Below, one piece after another: positions 24,740-34,186 of a DNA stretch of 64,000 nucleotides. Origin of the DNA: Phycisphaerales bacterium (lineage in GTDB: Bacteria; Planctomycetota; Phycisphaerae; Phycisphaerales; UBA5793); contig JADZAS010000013.1 of the NCBI GenBank assembly GCA_020852515.1, forward strand, positions 582,600-646,599, given 5' to 3'. A program made the position numbers and the translations under genes. Position 1 is the stretch's first letter; the number at the start of each line of letters is the position of its first letter. The notes below the pieces were generated by a model. It ran no database searches and had not been told where the DNA came from. It saw only the letters and a program-made list of their open reading frames with translations.

Positions 24740-25963
24740 CTATTTGCGCGCGATGGCGATGATGTCGCGGTAGATGCCCGTGATCTGCGCGCGGTTAGCG
24801 ATGCGCATGACTGTGACGGCCTCGATCTGCCGTTCGAGTTCGGCCATGGTGTATTCCGTGACGTGATAGGTCGGATCGGAGCAGCCGCCGAACTGCCACG
24901 CCGGCGTCGAGACGATAAGGTGCCCGCCGGGCTTGATGATCCGCGCCGCTTCGCGCAACACCGCGGTCGGATTGGGCAGGTGCTCGATAACGTCGAGCAT
25001 GAACAGCGTCTGCGCCGCGGCGTCGGCCAGCGGAAGCGGGCCGGCGCTGATCCGCTCGAAGCGGGGCCGAGCGCCGGGATACGTCTGCGCCGCCGTGGCC
25101 TGATGCGCCTGGTCAATCGCGCTGGCCTCGGGGTCCAGACCGATGACTTCGACGCCCTGTTTTGCGAGCAGGTGGGCATACAGCCCGTCGCCGCAACCGA
25201 GATCGACGGCCGGGCCGGTGGGCGTGAGGCTGCAGATGATCTTCACGAGGTGATCGGCCCGCTGGCGGAAGGGTTCGACCTCGGCATAACTCTTCCAGTG
25301 CAGGGCCGGTCGCTGGTCGTACTTTTCAAACGGAAGCGCCGCCCCCCACCACCGCGGATTCCATAGCAATCCAGTGCCGGCGTAGCGCTGCCGGACCACG
25401 TCGAGATCGGGCGAGCGCCGATCGAACCCCCAGCGCCGGGCGAACTCCGCGTCGTGTGCAGACTGGTTCGGCAGGGTCGCCGGATCTTCAACGATCACAT
25501 CGGGCACACAGAGGCAGCGCCGGCCTATCTTGCGAATGCGCAATGAAAGATCGAGCAGGGCGAGTTCGCCCAGCGAGTGGTCGAGTCCGCCGACCGCGTT
25601 CCATAGATCGCGCTCCACGGCGACCAATCCGGCGGCGATGGCATCGACTTCTTCCGGAAACCGGAAGGCATCAGCGGACAGGCCGTGTCCAAGGCTGTGA
25701 CAACCCTTGGGATGAATGATGAACTCACCCATCGACACGAGTTGGCGATCAGCGCGGATGCGCTTGGCGCCGACGATGCCAAGATGAGGCAGGTCGCGCA
25801 GATACATCGCGAATCGATCGCGCCAGTCGTGTGGAGTGATCGCAGATTCGTCGAAGCCGGCGCGGCTGATGACGACCGCGCGCCAAGCCGGATCAACGTC
25901 GATCTGCCAGCACAAGGCAGCAGGTTGGGTGGCGTGAGCGGCTGCGAGCGAGGCGGTAGACAT
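24740..25963 (-). CDS. Glycosyltransferase-remnant / class I methyltransferase fusion
   Basis: This 407-residue protein has two parts. Residues 1-200 resemble only the acceptor half of a GT2 glycosyltransferase: an AVGGLDHSLGELALLDLSLR segment followed by RIRKIGRRCLCVPDVIV; the N-terminal nucleotide-binding strands and DXD are missing. Residues about 225-407 form a complete SAM methyltransferase with motif I VDLGCGDGLYAHLLA, VIGLDPEA and DVIEHLPNP. The methyltransferase half resembles those acting on glycans or lipids. It is convergent with the coiled-coil gene, 12 bases away. There is no Shine-Dalgarno before the ATG. Confidence 0.78.
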   Translation of the reverse strand: MSTASLAAAHATQPAALCWQIDVDPAWRAVVISRAGFDESAITPHDWRDRFAMYLRDLPHLGIVGAKRIRADRQLVSMGEFIIHPKGCHSLGHGLSADAFRFPEEVDAIAAGLVAVERDLWNAVGGLDHSLGELALLDLSLRIRKIGRRCLCVPDVIVEDPATLPNQSAHDAEFARRWGFDRRSPDLDVVRQRYAGTGLLWNPRWWGAALPFEKYDQRPALHWKSYAEVEPFRQRADHLVKIICSLTPTGPAVDLGCGDGLYAHLLAKQGVEVIGLDPEASAIDQAHQATAAQTYPGARPRFERISAGPLPLADAAAQTLFMLDVIEHLPNPTAVLREAARIIKPGGHLIVSTPAWQFGGCSDPTYHVTEYTMAELERQIEAVTVMRIANRAQITGIYRDIIAIARK

Positions 25964-26091
25964 AGCACCGCTATCGGCTGCGCATCGCGAGACTCATGAA
26001 CCGCGCGTGACTTGTTGCGAATGCGACACAAGGAGCGGACGCGCCGGGCCGGCCGCGGTAGAGTCGATGACACAGCCCTTGAGAATGCGCG

Positions 26092-28701
26092 CTATGCGGC
26101 CTTGGCGAACACGAACGACCGCCCCTGATAGTCGATTTCGACCTGGTCGCCGGGGCCGAATTCGCCGGCGAGCAGGCGCGACGCCAGGGCGTTTTCGATC
26201 TGCTGCTGGATCACGCGCTTGAGCGGGCGGGCGCCGTACACCGGGTCGTAGCCGAGGTCGGCAATCGCGTCGATCGCCGCATCCGTGAGTTCAACGTGGA
26301 TCTCGCGTTCGGCCAGGCGCCTGCGGAGCAGGTTGACCTGGATGTGCACGATCTCTCTGATCTCTTCCCTGGTCAGTTGGTGGAAGACAATCGTCTCGTC
26401 GATGCGGTTGAGCAGCTCCGGCCGGAGCGTGCGCTTGAGTTCATCCTTGACGGCGGCCTCGATCTCCCATTCGGGAGCCTGGCGCGAGGCGAGTTCCTGA
26501 AGATGCTGACTGCCGATGTTGCTCGTCATTACCACGATGGTGTTCTTGAAGTCCACCGTGCGGCCATGGCCGTCGGTCAGTCGGCCATCATCGAGCACCT
26601 GCAGCAGCACGTTGTACACGTCGGGGTGCGCCTTCTCGATCTCGTCGAGCAGGATGACGCAATACGGCCGGCGGCGCACGGCCTCGGTGAGGCGGCCGCC
26701 CTCTTCGTAGCCCACGTATCCGGGCGGCGCGCCGATGAGGCGGGCCACGGAGTGCTTCTCCATGAACTCGCTCATGTCGATGCGCACCATCGCGTCTTCG
26801 GTATCGAAGAGATACTCAGCGAGGACCTTGCACAGTTCGGTCTTGCCCACGCCCGTCGGGCCGAGGAAGAGGAATGAGCCGATGGGCCGGCGCGGATCGC
26901 CCAGGCCAGCGCGGCTGCGGCGCACGGCGTCGCTCACGGCACGAACCGCTTCGTCCTGGCCCACCATGCGGCGGCCGAGGTACTCCTCCATGTGAACGAG
27001 TTTTTCCTTCTCGCCCTGCACGAGTTTGGAAACGGGAATGCCCGTCCACTTGCTCACGATCTCGGCGATGTGCTCGGGCGTGACTTCTTCGCTCACCATC
27101 ATCGCGCCCGATGCCTGGCGCTTGCGCAACTCGGCCTCGGCGACTTGCACGTTCTTCTCAAGCTCGCGCAGTTCGCCGTACTGAATGCGGGCGGCACGCT
27201 CGAGATCGCCGAGGCGCTGGGCCTGTTCGAGTTCGGTGTGCTTGGCCTCGATCTTTTCTTTCATCGCCTTGACGGTGTCGAGTTCCTTCTTCTGTGCTTC
27301 CCACTGGGCGAAGAGCGAAGAACTCTTCTCGCTCAGTTCGGCCAGTTCCTTCTGCACCGCGTCGAGTTGTTTGCGCGAGGCTTCGTCGGACTCCTGCTTG
27401 AGCGCTTCGCGTTCGATTTCCAGGCGCATGATCTCGCGGCGGAGTTCGTCGAGTTCGCTGGGCATCGAGTCGTTTTCGATGCGCAGGCGAGCCGAGGCTT
27501 CGTCGAGCAGGTCGATGGCCTTGTCGGGCAGGAAGCGGTCGGCGATGTAACGGTGGCTGAGCGTGGCCGTGGAGATGAGCGCCGGGTCGGTGATGCGCAC
27601 GCCGTGGTGGGCTTCGTAACGCGACTTGAGGCCGCGCAGGATGGCGATGGTGTCTTCGAGGCTCGGCTCGCCGACGAATACGGGCTGGAAGCGGCGCTCG
27701 AAGGCGGCATCCTTCTCGATGTACTTGCGGTACTCATCAAGAGTCGTGGCGCCGATGCAGCGGAGTTCGCCCCGCGCCAGCGCGGGCTTGAGCATGTTCC
27801 CGGCCGAGACAGCGCCTTCGGCGGCACCGGCGCCGACGATGGTGTGCAGTTCGTCGATGAAGAGAATGATCTGCCCGTTGCTCGCCGCAACTTCGCGCAG
27901 GACCGCTTTGAGGCGCTCCTCGAACTCGCCGCGGTACTTCGCCCCGGCAAGGAGCGCGCCGACGTCGAGCGCGACAATGCGCGACTGCTTGAGCGACGCG
28001 GGGCAGTCGCCGTTGACGATGCGCTGGGCCAGGCCCTCTGCGATGGCCGTCTTGCCCACGCCCGGCTCGCCGATGAGCACCGGATTGTTCTTGGTGCGGC
28101 GGCTGAGCACCTGCATGCAGCGGCGGATCTCCTCGTCGCGCCCGATGACGGGATCGAGCTTGCCTTCCTGGGCCTTTTCGTTGAGGTCGATGGCGTACTT
28201 CTTGAGCGCTTCGTACTGGCTCTCAGCGCCAGGGTCGTGGACGTTGGACACGCCCGAGGCCTGCCGCATCGCCTTGATGGCCTTGAGCAGGACATCGCGC
28301 TTGACGGCGTTGACGGAGAGCACTTCCTTGGCGTCGGACTTGACGTCGGCCAGCGCCAGCAGCAGGTGCTCGGTGGAGACGTAGGAGTCGCCCAGCGCCT
28401 TGGCTTCGGCGTCGGCCTTGTTGAGCACGGCGATGGTGTCCGAGGCGGCCGAAGGCTGGGCGCCCGAGACCGTCGGCAGGCGGCGCAGTTCGCCGCGCGC
28501 GATCTCCGCAATCCGGTCCGGGTCGGCGGCCGTACGTTCGATAATGGAGTGGGCGATGGACCGGCCGCTCTGGCCATCGGTCTCAAGCATCGCGGCCAGC
28601 AGGTGCAGCGGGCGGAGTTCGGCGTGCTGCATGCTCAACGCCAGTTGCTGGGCATCGGCAAGCACCTGCTGGGCCAACACGGTAAATCGATCCATCCTCA
28701 T
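26092..28701 (-). CDS. clpB: ATP-dependent disaggregase ClpB
   Basis: This 869-residue hexameric AAA+ chaperone rescues aggregated proteins with DnaK. Walker A motifs are [13 protein letters not shown] (about 211) and [14 protein letters not shown] (about 613); the Walker [11 protein letters not shown] and [10 protein letters not shown] are present. A clear coiled-coil middle domain lies between (about 400-530), which distinguishes ClpB from ClpA and ClpC. The N-domain starts at residue 1 with [16 protein letters not shown] chose ATG 28701 because gggag is 6 bases upstream. An in-frame extension to 28914 would add 71 residues of unconserved basic sequence. No CIRCE or sigma-32-like site was found upstream. 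Confidence 0.95.
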   Translation of the reverse strand: MRMDRFTVLAQQVLADAQQLALSMQHAELRPLHLLAAMLETDGQSGRSIAHSIIERTAADPDRIAEIARGELRRLPTVSGAQPSAASDTIAVLNKADAEAKALGDSYVSTEHLLLALADVKSDAKEVLSVNAVKRDVLLKAIKAMRQASGVSNVHDPGAESQYEALKKYAIDLNEKAQEGKLDPVIGRDEEIRRCMQVLSRRTKNNPVLIGEPGVGKTAIAEGLAQRIVNGDCPASLKQSRIVALDVGALLAGAKYRGEFEERLKAVLREVAASNGQIILFIDELHTIVGAGAAEGAVSAGNMLKPALARGELRCIGATTLDEYRKYIEKDAAFERRFQPVFVGEPSLEDTIAILRGLKSRYEAHHGVRITDPALISTATLSHRYIADRFLPDKAIDLLDEASARLRIENDSMPSELDELRREIMRLEIEREALKQESDEASRKQLDAVQKELAELSEKSSSLFAQWEAQKKELDTVKAMKEKIEAKHTELEQAQRLGDLERAARIQYGELRELEKNVQVAEAELRKRQASGAMMVSEEVTPEHIAEIVSKWTGIPVSKLVQGEKEKLVHMEEYLGRRMVGQDEAVRAVSDAVRRSRAGLGDPRRPIGSFLFLGPTGVGKTELCKVLAEYLFDTEDAMVRIDMSEFMEKHSVARLIGAPPGYVGYEEGGRLTEAVRRRPYCVILLDEIEKAHPDVYNVLLQVLDDGRLTDGHGRTVDFKNTIVVMTSNIGSQHLQELASRQAPEWEIEAAVKDELKRTLRPELLNRIDETIVFHQLTREEIREIVHIQVNLLRRRLAEREIHVELTDAAIDAIADLGYDPVYGARPLKRVIQQQIENALASRLLAGEFGPGDQVEIDYQGRSFVFAKAA

Positions 28702-29051
28702 GTGCAACTCCCTCATGCGCGGCGGACGTCGTCGCCCCAAAGATCTAAGCAAGTCCGGGACCGGGCGGAAGTCGGGTAAAGGCCGCTTTTCAGGGAGCCG
28801 ACGGGGCTTTCCCGGCCGCTGGCTGCAGATTGGACGCACCGGCCGAGTAAGGCTGTCGAACTGGCAGGCTGGCGCTGCAGGCAGACTCGGCCGGCTGGGT
28901 GACCGGGCACGCAAGAATTAACGCAGAAAGAGACATAGAAAACGGAAACTCCGCAGCACTCACGCCGGTCTGACGTATTCTGTATCCTGCAGCGTCGGGG
29001 GCGCGCTGGCGGCGAGCGGATCGTGGTGGAACAATGGAAAGGACGGGCGTC
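28702..29051. other. Divergent intergenic region between clpB and sulfatase
   Basis: About 350 bases with no gene. It includes the clpB Shine-Dalgarno near 28710 and a purine-rich, lower-GC patch near 28909-28945. I see no CIRCE repeat and no convincing -35/-10 pair for either gene, although heat-shock control of clpB would be expected. Confidence 0.4.
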
Positions 29052-31058
29052 ATGAAGTGGGGTCTGACATCGCTTTTTTGCCGATTTGAGGCCACGGCTG
29101 CGGCATCGCTGTTGGTCGCAGCGGGTGCTTCGTTCGCGGACCGACCCAACATCATCTTTATTCTGGCTGATGATGTGGGCACCGAAGCCATCGAGGGCCC
29201 GCACTGGGACAATGCCCTCAACTGCCACACGCCCAACCTCGCCCAGTGGGCGGCCAATGGGCGGTCGTTCACCAGCGCCCGCTCCTACCCCAACTGCTCG
29301 CCCACCCGGGCGGCGCTGATGAGCGGCCGCGAGGCGCTTCGCACGGGTGTTGTCGGTGTGATCTGGCCGGAGACGACGCCATCTATTCGCCAGGCGCTTT
29401 CTCTGCAGCCTCAGGAGACCACCCTCGCCGAGGCCCTCCGGGCTGAGAGTTACAACACGATTCTGATCGACAAATGGCACCTCGGCTGGGACCAGGGCGT
29501 GGGCATTCTGCCGCAGGAACAGGGCTTCGACGTGTTCTACCACTACGAGGACACGCTGCTGCTCGACGACCCGCTGGAAGTCGGCGACGAACATATCAGC
29601 CTCTCGGTCGATCAGGCGGTGGATGCCGTGCTGCATCGGGCGCGTCCCGACGATCCGTACGCCCTGTTCTTCTGGTCGATCGACGCGCACCAGCGAGAGG
29701 ACCCCTCAGGGCGCGAGCCGAGGCCGTGGTGGAAGACCGATGAGCGGCTGCTGCCCAGCGGTGAACGCTACTACGACAATGACACCGACCGCAACCGCTA
29801 CCGGGCCGTGGTTGAAGCACTCGACACGGAGTTGCTGCGCCTGCTTCAGGAACTTGATGTCGTAGACAGTCGCGGCCGCTATCGCGAGAGCAGCAACACC
29901 GTTGTTTTCTTCATGGGCGACAACGGCACGCCCCCCCCGGTATCTGTGCACGGCCAGCGGGCCAAGGGCAGCCTGTACGAACCCGGCATCCGTGTGCCGC
30001 TCTTCGTGTTCGGTGAAGATGTTTCGCACGACGGCCGGGCGGAGGACCGCCCCGTCAGCGCTTCGGACCTCTTCGAGACGATTGCCGACGTCGCAGACGT
30101 GTCGCTGGGCGCGCGCGGCGACGCGCCGCGCGACAGCCGGAGCTTTGCCGACCGCATCGGGTATTCGCCCACCGGCCCGGCTCGTACGCTGAGCATGTCG
30201 TTCGACGGCCAGCCGGATGACCCATCGCGGTCCCGCGTGGCGCTGACCAACGGCCGGTACAAACTCATCGCGCGCGGCGGCGGGCCGGCCCTGGCCCCGC
30301 TTTCGACCGACGAGTTCTACGACCTCGATGCCGATCCAGACGAGCGCGACAACCTCGTCCGCTCTGGCATGAACGGGAGCGAGCGCGCCGAGTACCTCGC
30401 CATGCGCGATCAACTCGTGGACTATTGGCCCTGCGCCATGAGCGAGCGGCTGTCCACGCAGGTTGACATCCCCGTCAAGGACGTCATGTGGATCGACGAG
30501 GAGAATAACCGGGGCACCTCCACGCTGACTCTGGGCACCTACCACCCCGAGCAGAGCGATGCCCGCGAATCGCGCGTGCTCATCAAGTTCCATATCGAGC
30601 GGCTCGAGTCGTTGCTGCCGCAGGGCAAGTCGGTCGATGACATCATCTCGGCGCAGATCGCCTTCGGCTTTGCGCGCGAATCGACCGAGCCGGATGAGAC
30701 CGACACGGGCGTGATCCGCATCTATCCGATGACGGGGTCGTGGTCGTCGTCGGGGCAGACCAGTTGGTCCGACATCAACGAAGCGTTTGACTCGCAAACG
30801 GAATTGGGCCTGGTGGACCTGCCGCCGCACATCATTCCCAATCCGCCAGGCAGCAAGCAGTTTGGCGTGCCGCTGACACTCGGCACTCCGCTGAGCCTCG
30901 GCCGCAGCGAAGCGCTGGTCAATCAGGTTCGCTCCTGGCACGCCGGACCATCGAGCAATGATGGCGTGGTCCTCATCGCCGACGTCGTTCCCGGCCTGCA
31001 CGGCGACCAGCGCGTCTTCCTGATGAACATCGCGGCGATCCGTGTGACACTGCGGTAG
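29052..31058 (+). CDS. Formylglycine sulfatase with C-terminal DNRLRE-like domain
   Basis: This 668-residue exported protein has a signal peptide (about 1-30). The sulfatase domain starts PNIIFILADDVG with the metal Asp pair, and the formylglycine motif is CSPTRAALMSGR with Cys82, so maturation by an anaerobic or oxygen-dependent formylglycine enzyme is expected. HTPNLAQWAANG and FFMGDNGTP are further ligand segments. After about residue 460 comes a roughly 200-residue extension with SRVLIKFHIERL, resembling DNRLRE domains, ending in DGVVLIADVVPGLHGDQRVF. Planctomycete sulfatases act on sulfated polysaccharides; the substrate here is unknown. ATG 29052 has a better Shine-Dalgarno (aaagga) than the in-frame ATG 29034. 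Confidence 0.9.
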   Translation: MKWGLTSLFCRFEATAAASLLVAAGASFADRPNIIFILADDVGTEAIEGPHWDNALNCHTPNLAQWAANGRSFTSARSYPNCSPTRAALMSGREALRTGVVGVIWPETTPSIRQALSLQPQETTLAEALRAESYNTILIDKWHLGWDQGVGILPQEQGFDVFYHYEDTLLLDDPLEVGDEHISLSVDQAVDAVLHRARPDDPYALFFWSIDAHQREDPSGREPRPWWKTDERLLPSGERYYDNDTDRNRYRAVVEALDTELLRLLQELDVVDSRGRYRESSNTVVFFMGDNGTPPPVSVHGQRAKGSLYEPGIRVPLFVFGEDVSHDGRAEDRPVSASDLFETIADVADVSLGARGDAPRDSRSFADRIGYSPTGPARTLSMSFDGQPDDPSRSRVALTNGRYKLIARGGGPALAPLSTDEFYDLDADPDERDNLVRSGMNGSERAEYLAMRDQLVDYWPCAMSERLSTQVDIPVKDVMWIDEENNRGTSTLTLGTYHPEQSDARESRVLIKFHIERLESLLPQGKSVDDIISAQIAFGFARESTEPDETDTGVIRIYPMTGSWSSSGQTSWSDINEAFDSQTELGLVDLPPHIIPNPPGSKQFGVPLTLGTPLSLGRSEALVNQVRSWHAGPSSNDGVVLIADVVPGLHGDQRVFLMNIAAIRVTLR

Positions 31059-31082
31059 TTGCAGCAGATCGGAGCAGAAAAT

Positions 31083-31129
31083 AAGTCCTGCGAGCTCAAG
31101 TAAATCCGAAACTTGACCTCGCAGGACTT
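31083..31129. terminator. Long bidirectional hairpin terminator
   Basis: A perfect 12-bp inverted repeat (aagtcctgcgag / ctcgcaggactt) encloses a second 6-bp stem (tcaagt / acttga), making one long stem with a single mismatch. It lies between convergent sulfatase and FG-GAP genes, with ttt following on the plus strand and a T-rich tract on the minus strand. Confidence 0.8.
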
Positions 31130-31160
31130 TGTGCGTACATACAGACTCGTGCCGCAGGTC

Positions 31161-32759
31161 CTATTCGACTCGGGCGGTGTTGCTGACACGGCAGGTCGCC
31201 AGATCAAGCAACTGCAGATAACCGCCGCAGGCCTCCGCGGTCGTGTTCGAGAACAGCGTGCGGCTGCCATCCGCTCCCGACCCGAATGAAGTCCCATGGA
31301 CCAGGTGGATGCCCTGCCAGCCAAGGCCCAGCCGCGTGCCTTCGCACGCATAGCCGTTGGGAATCACAAAAGCTCCGGTCGCGACGGCAAAGAGGATGGC
31401 CACCTGGCTGTTTGGCGTGGCGTTCTCCCAACTCACGCGGATCGGTCCACCGTCCGGACACGTGGCGTCCACGGTCAACGTCGGATTGCAGTCTCCGATC
31501 TCGTTGACATACACCATCCCCCGGCCGGAATCATGACGGGGAGAACCGACGGCGACTACGTCTGCCGAAATATCCGTCGAATTGCCGTAGAGGTCCTCCG
31601 GGGCACTGTCGGATGCGTGCAGTTTACCGTTGAACAACCACACCCCACCTGACCGGCTGAACAGGTACGCCGCCCCCGCCTGCGTGCCCAGTTCATTATC
31701 CCCGCGAGCACCAATGACGAGGTTGTCGCCATCGAGGCCCAGGTCGACGCCGAACAGTTGCTCGGCCTCGCCGTCAAATGGCAACAACTTCTGCGTTTGC
31801 ACCCACGCCTGTCCGTTGTACTCAAAGACATACGCTGATCCGGAGTTCGCACCATTGGCGGCGTCGTGCCACTTTCCGATGAGAGCGCGATCACCTTGCA
31901 CATCGACGGCGTTGCCGAAATCTTCGAAGTCCAGGAGGTCTGTGGAGCGGAGCTTCTGCTCAAAGGTCCACACGCCGTTGACGCGCCGGTGCACAAAGAC
32001 CACGCCATGGTTGCCGGGCTGGCCGGGGTCCTCGACCTGGGGGGCGCCGAGCATGGCGACGTGTCCATCGAGGGCCACGGCATAGCCGACCTGATCGCCG
32101 CCCTCACCGCCGAACTCTGATCCGAGCTTCGCCTCCTGAGACCATGCGTTGCCTTCTCGCCGGAAGACATACGCGGCTCCGTGCTGCAAGTTCTCCTTGG
32201 GAGCGCCCACGAGAATCCCATCGCCGTCAATGGCGACGGACGAACCAAACTGAGCAAACTCCTCCGGATCACCCGCGAACAGTCGGGCCTCCTGCACCCA
32301 GTCAGAGTTGTTGCGACGGAAGACGTACACGGCTCCTGATTGCGTGCCGAACTCGCTGTCATCACGCGCGCCTACGACAATCAGATCGCCGCTGATGTCA
32401 ACTGACCAGCCGAACCGATCTCCGTCGTGCGGGCTGTTGGCGATCAACTTGTCTTCATAAACCCAGTTGTTGCCGCTTCGCACGTAGACGTACGCCGCTC
32501 CGGCGTCAACAAACCCGGAGTGATCGTCGAGCTGTGCTCCGACGACCATGCGATTGCCTTCAATCCGGATGTCGTTGCCCAGTCGATCATCTGCGGCTCC
32601 ATCGGGCGCCTGCAGGCGGACTCGCTCGCACTGGGCCAGGGCCACCTGGCCAAAGCCCACGCAGGCGAGCATTGCCGTCGCTCCCAACGTGCACCAACGG
32701 ATCCGTCCTTGCTCAGCGACTGATGACTTGCGTTCAACCATTCCTGTGTGGCTCTTCAT
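31161..32759 (-). CDS. Exported FG-GAP propeller protein with shared C-terminal module
   Basis: This 532-residue protein has a signal peptide (about 1-43, ending ALAQ). Seven or more FG-GAP-type repeats follow, each with a G-D-(x)-V/I-G-A pattern such as GNRMVVGAQLDDHSG, GDLIVVGARDD and GDNLVIGARGDNELG, giving an integrin-like beta propeller. Residues about 428-532 are the recurrent Cys-rich module also seen in the genes at 37121 and 54106, here with ATCPDGG, NATPNSQ and CGGYLQLLDLATC. It is likely secreted or surface-attached. ATG 32759 has a Shine-Dalgarno (aagg, 6-base spacer). Confidence 0.85.
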   Translation of the reverse strand: MKSHTGMVERKSSVAEQGRIRWCTLGATAMLACVGFGQVALAQCERVRLQAPDGAADDRLGNDIRIEGNRMVVGAQLDDHSGFVDAGAAYVYVRSGNNWVYEDKLIANSPHDGDRFGWSVDISGDLIVVGARDDSEFGTQSGAVYVFRRNNSDWVQEARLFAGDPEEFAQFGSSVAIDGDGILVGAPKENLQHGAAYVFRREGNAWSQEAKLGSEFGGEGGDQVGYAVALDGHVAMLGAPQVEDPGQPGNHGVVFVHRRVNGVWTFEQKLRSTDLLDFEDFGNAVDVQGDRALIGKWHDAANGANSGSAYVFEYNGQAWVQTQKLLPFDGEAEQLFGVDLGLDGDNLVIGARGDNELGTQAGAAYLFSRSGGVWLFNGKLHASDSAPEDLYGNSTDISADVVAVGSPRHDSGRGMVYVNEIGDCNPTLTVDATCPDGGPIRVSWENATPNSQVAILFAVATGAFVIPNGYACEGTRLGLGWQGIHLVHGTSFGSGADGSRTLFSNTTAEACGGYLQLLDLATCRVSNTARVE

Positions 32760-33170
32760 TCGGCACCTTCCCCTTCTGTTGAGGTGGACTTCAGTGAAGG
32801 GTCGCCCGTCAAAAGTTGAAACGAGCAACACCCGCTCGTGGAGTATGACGCATTTGCGGAGAGCTGTCCATCCCCAATCCCGAGAATTCCCACTCGAACC
32901 GGGGGGAAATCATCGCGATTTTCTCCACAAGGTCTTGCGATGTAAAATGTTGCGCCAGTTCTTCAGGCGGCAAAACCGGTGTCAAATCCCCATGGGCGAC
33001 GCGCGGTGCGCCGCTCCTTGATCAGGAGATCAACGCTGGCCACGACGGCCGCCGAGCAGATTTCCACGCCGAATGCGGCCGCCGCTGAGGGGCGGAGCAC
33101 TTGCTTGAAAGTTCGCTCCGGCCCCACCTGCCCCGGCCTACTGTACTTGTCCAACTGACCGATCTGGCCG
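32760..33170. other. Intergenic region upstream of the FG-GAP gene
   Basis: About 410 bases without a recognisable gene. It carries the FG-GAP promoter (32842-32870), and a 6-bp hairpin acgagc/gctcgt at 32821-32839 that would lie at the 5' end of its leader. The part from about 32940 to 33170 has no feature I can name. Confidence 0.4.
32842..32870 (-). promoter_or_regulatory. Probable sigma-70-type promoter of the FG-GAP gene
   Basis: On the minus strand TGGACA (32865-32870), a 17-base spacer and CATACT (32842-32847) fit a housekeeping promoter. It predicts a leader of about 75 bases containing the Shine-Dalgarno, in contrast to the leaderless genes elsewhere. Confidence 0.45.
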
Positions 33171-33377
33171 ATGCGGACCCAGAAAAGAGCGCCGGCCGCC
33201 GCCAGTCCGCCTCATTGGAGCCACACCGTGGATCTCCTGGACCTGGTGCAGGAACGGCACGATCGCCCGTGGACGAACGACGGGGTGGTGCTCATCGCCG
33301 AAGTTGTGCCCAACCTCGGGGGAGATCAGCGGGTGTTCCTGATGAACATCGCGGCTCTGCGCCTGACGATTGACTGA
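33171..33377 (+). pseudogene. Remnant copy of the sulfatase C-terminal domain
   Basis: The last 34 codons of this short frame (NDGVVLIAEVVP, GDQRVFLMNIAALRLTI) match the last residues of the sulfatase ending at 31058 (NDGVVLIADVVP, GDQRVFLMNIAAIRVTL), and both stop at the same point. Upstream of about 33228 the similarity fades. It looks like the end of a degraded or recombined relative. Translation as a 49-codon peptide from GTG 33228 is possible because ggag lies 7 bases before it; the 14 bases ggagccacaccgtg are identical to the start site of the gene at 34187. Confidence 0.65.
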
Positions 33378-33466
33378 GCCGACCGGCGAAGCCGTGGCCG
33401 AAGCGAAACCGAGCCGCATGCACGCGCGGCCCGGGCGGACGAGCCGTCCGCCGATGAGGGGCTGCA

Positions 33467-33946
33467 TCAGACGTTGGCGCCGGCCGATTGCGTGTGGTGC
33501 CGCCGCTGAGCCTCGATTCGCAGCGCCTCGCCGCGCCCCGTGAGGAGTCGCCGCAGATGCCGCGCCAGCACCAGCCGGTCAATCACCGGCCCGATCAGCC
33601 AGACCGGCGCAGCGAAATCGAGCACATCGATCATGAGCGTCCCGCCCTCGATGGCGTCAAACTGGTGGAGGTGGTCGAACGAACGGAATGGCCCGCGAAC
33701 CTGGCGATCACGAAAGAGCCGCGGCGGATCGAACTCGGTAATGCGCACCGTGAGGCGCTGACGAATGCCCAAGTGCCGCGCTTCCCAAGTGACGGCCTCT
33801 CCCATCCCGATGAGGCCCGAAGTGACACCGCCGACCGCGCGCTCACCAGTATCGCCCATCGAGGCGAGGTGAAAGTCGATGTCGCGCGCCAGGTCGAAGC
33901 ACACTTCGCGCGGAGCGTCGATTATTGTCCTGACCTCAATTCGCAC
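33467..33946 (-). CDS. SRPBCC family protein
   Basis: This 159-residue protein has the START/Bet v1-like polyketide cyclase fold: RTIIDAPREVCFDLARDIDFH at the start (split across residues 5-25), a middle strand FDPPRLFRDRQVRGPFRSF and a C-terminal helix. Such proteins bind hydrophobic ligands; this subgroup (with MIDVLDFAAPVW and a final long helix) is common in bacteria and uncharacterised. The GTG start at 33946 is chosen for gagg 5 bases upstream. The open frame continues far upstream to 35230 only as an antisense shadow of the decarboxylase gene. Confidence 0.78.
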   Translation of the reverse strand: MRIEVRTIIDAPREVCFDLARDIDFHLASMGDTGERAVGGVTSGLIGMGEAVTWEARHLGIRQRLTVRITEFDPPRLFRDRQVRGPFRSFDHLHQFDAIEGGTLMIDVLDFAAPVWLIGPVIDRLVLARHLRRLLTGRGEALRIEAQRRHHTQSAGANV

Positions 33947-34186
33947 GGAGACCTCAACCGCGTGGGAGCAGAACCCTAGGCGGCGCGGCGAAGACGGCTC
34001 GCGGGAGTCCCGCCGGGGACTTGGTCGAGGCCCGGCCTCACCCGATCGCGGCGTCGGCCGCCTACTGTTGTCAATCGCGAACTGCTTCCGCCCGATGTTG
34101 AACGGGCTCGCTGAGATCTGCGCGGCCGAATGTTGCGCCACAGGCTGCATGAATCGCGTTCCGTCACTGCCATCCGGAGCCACACC

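Noticed and set aside
26992..28779. Plus-strand open frame of 595 codons opposite clpB
   Set aside because: Shadow of clpB, whose motifs and Shine-Dalgarno are unambiguous.
28702..28800. CIRCE or sigma-32 promoter for clpB
   Set aside because: No TTAGCACTC-type inverted repeat and no CTTGAA/CCCCAT pair in the upstream 100 bases.
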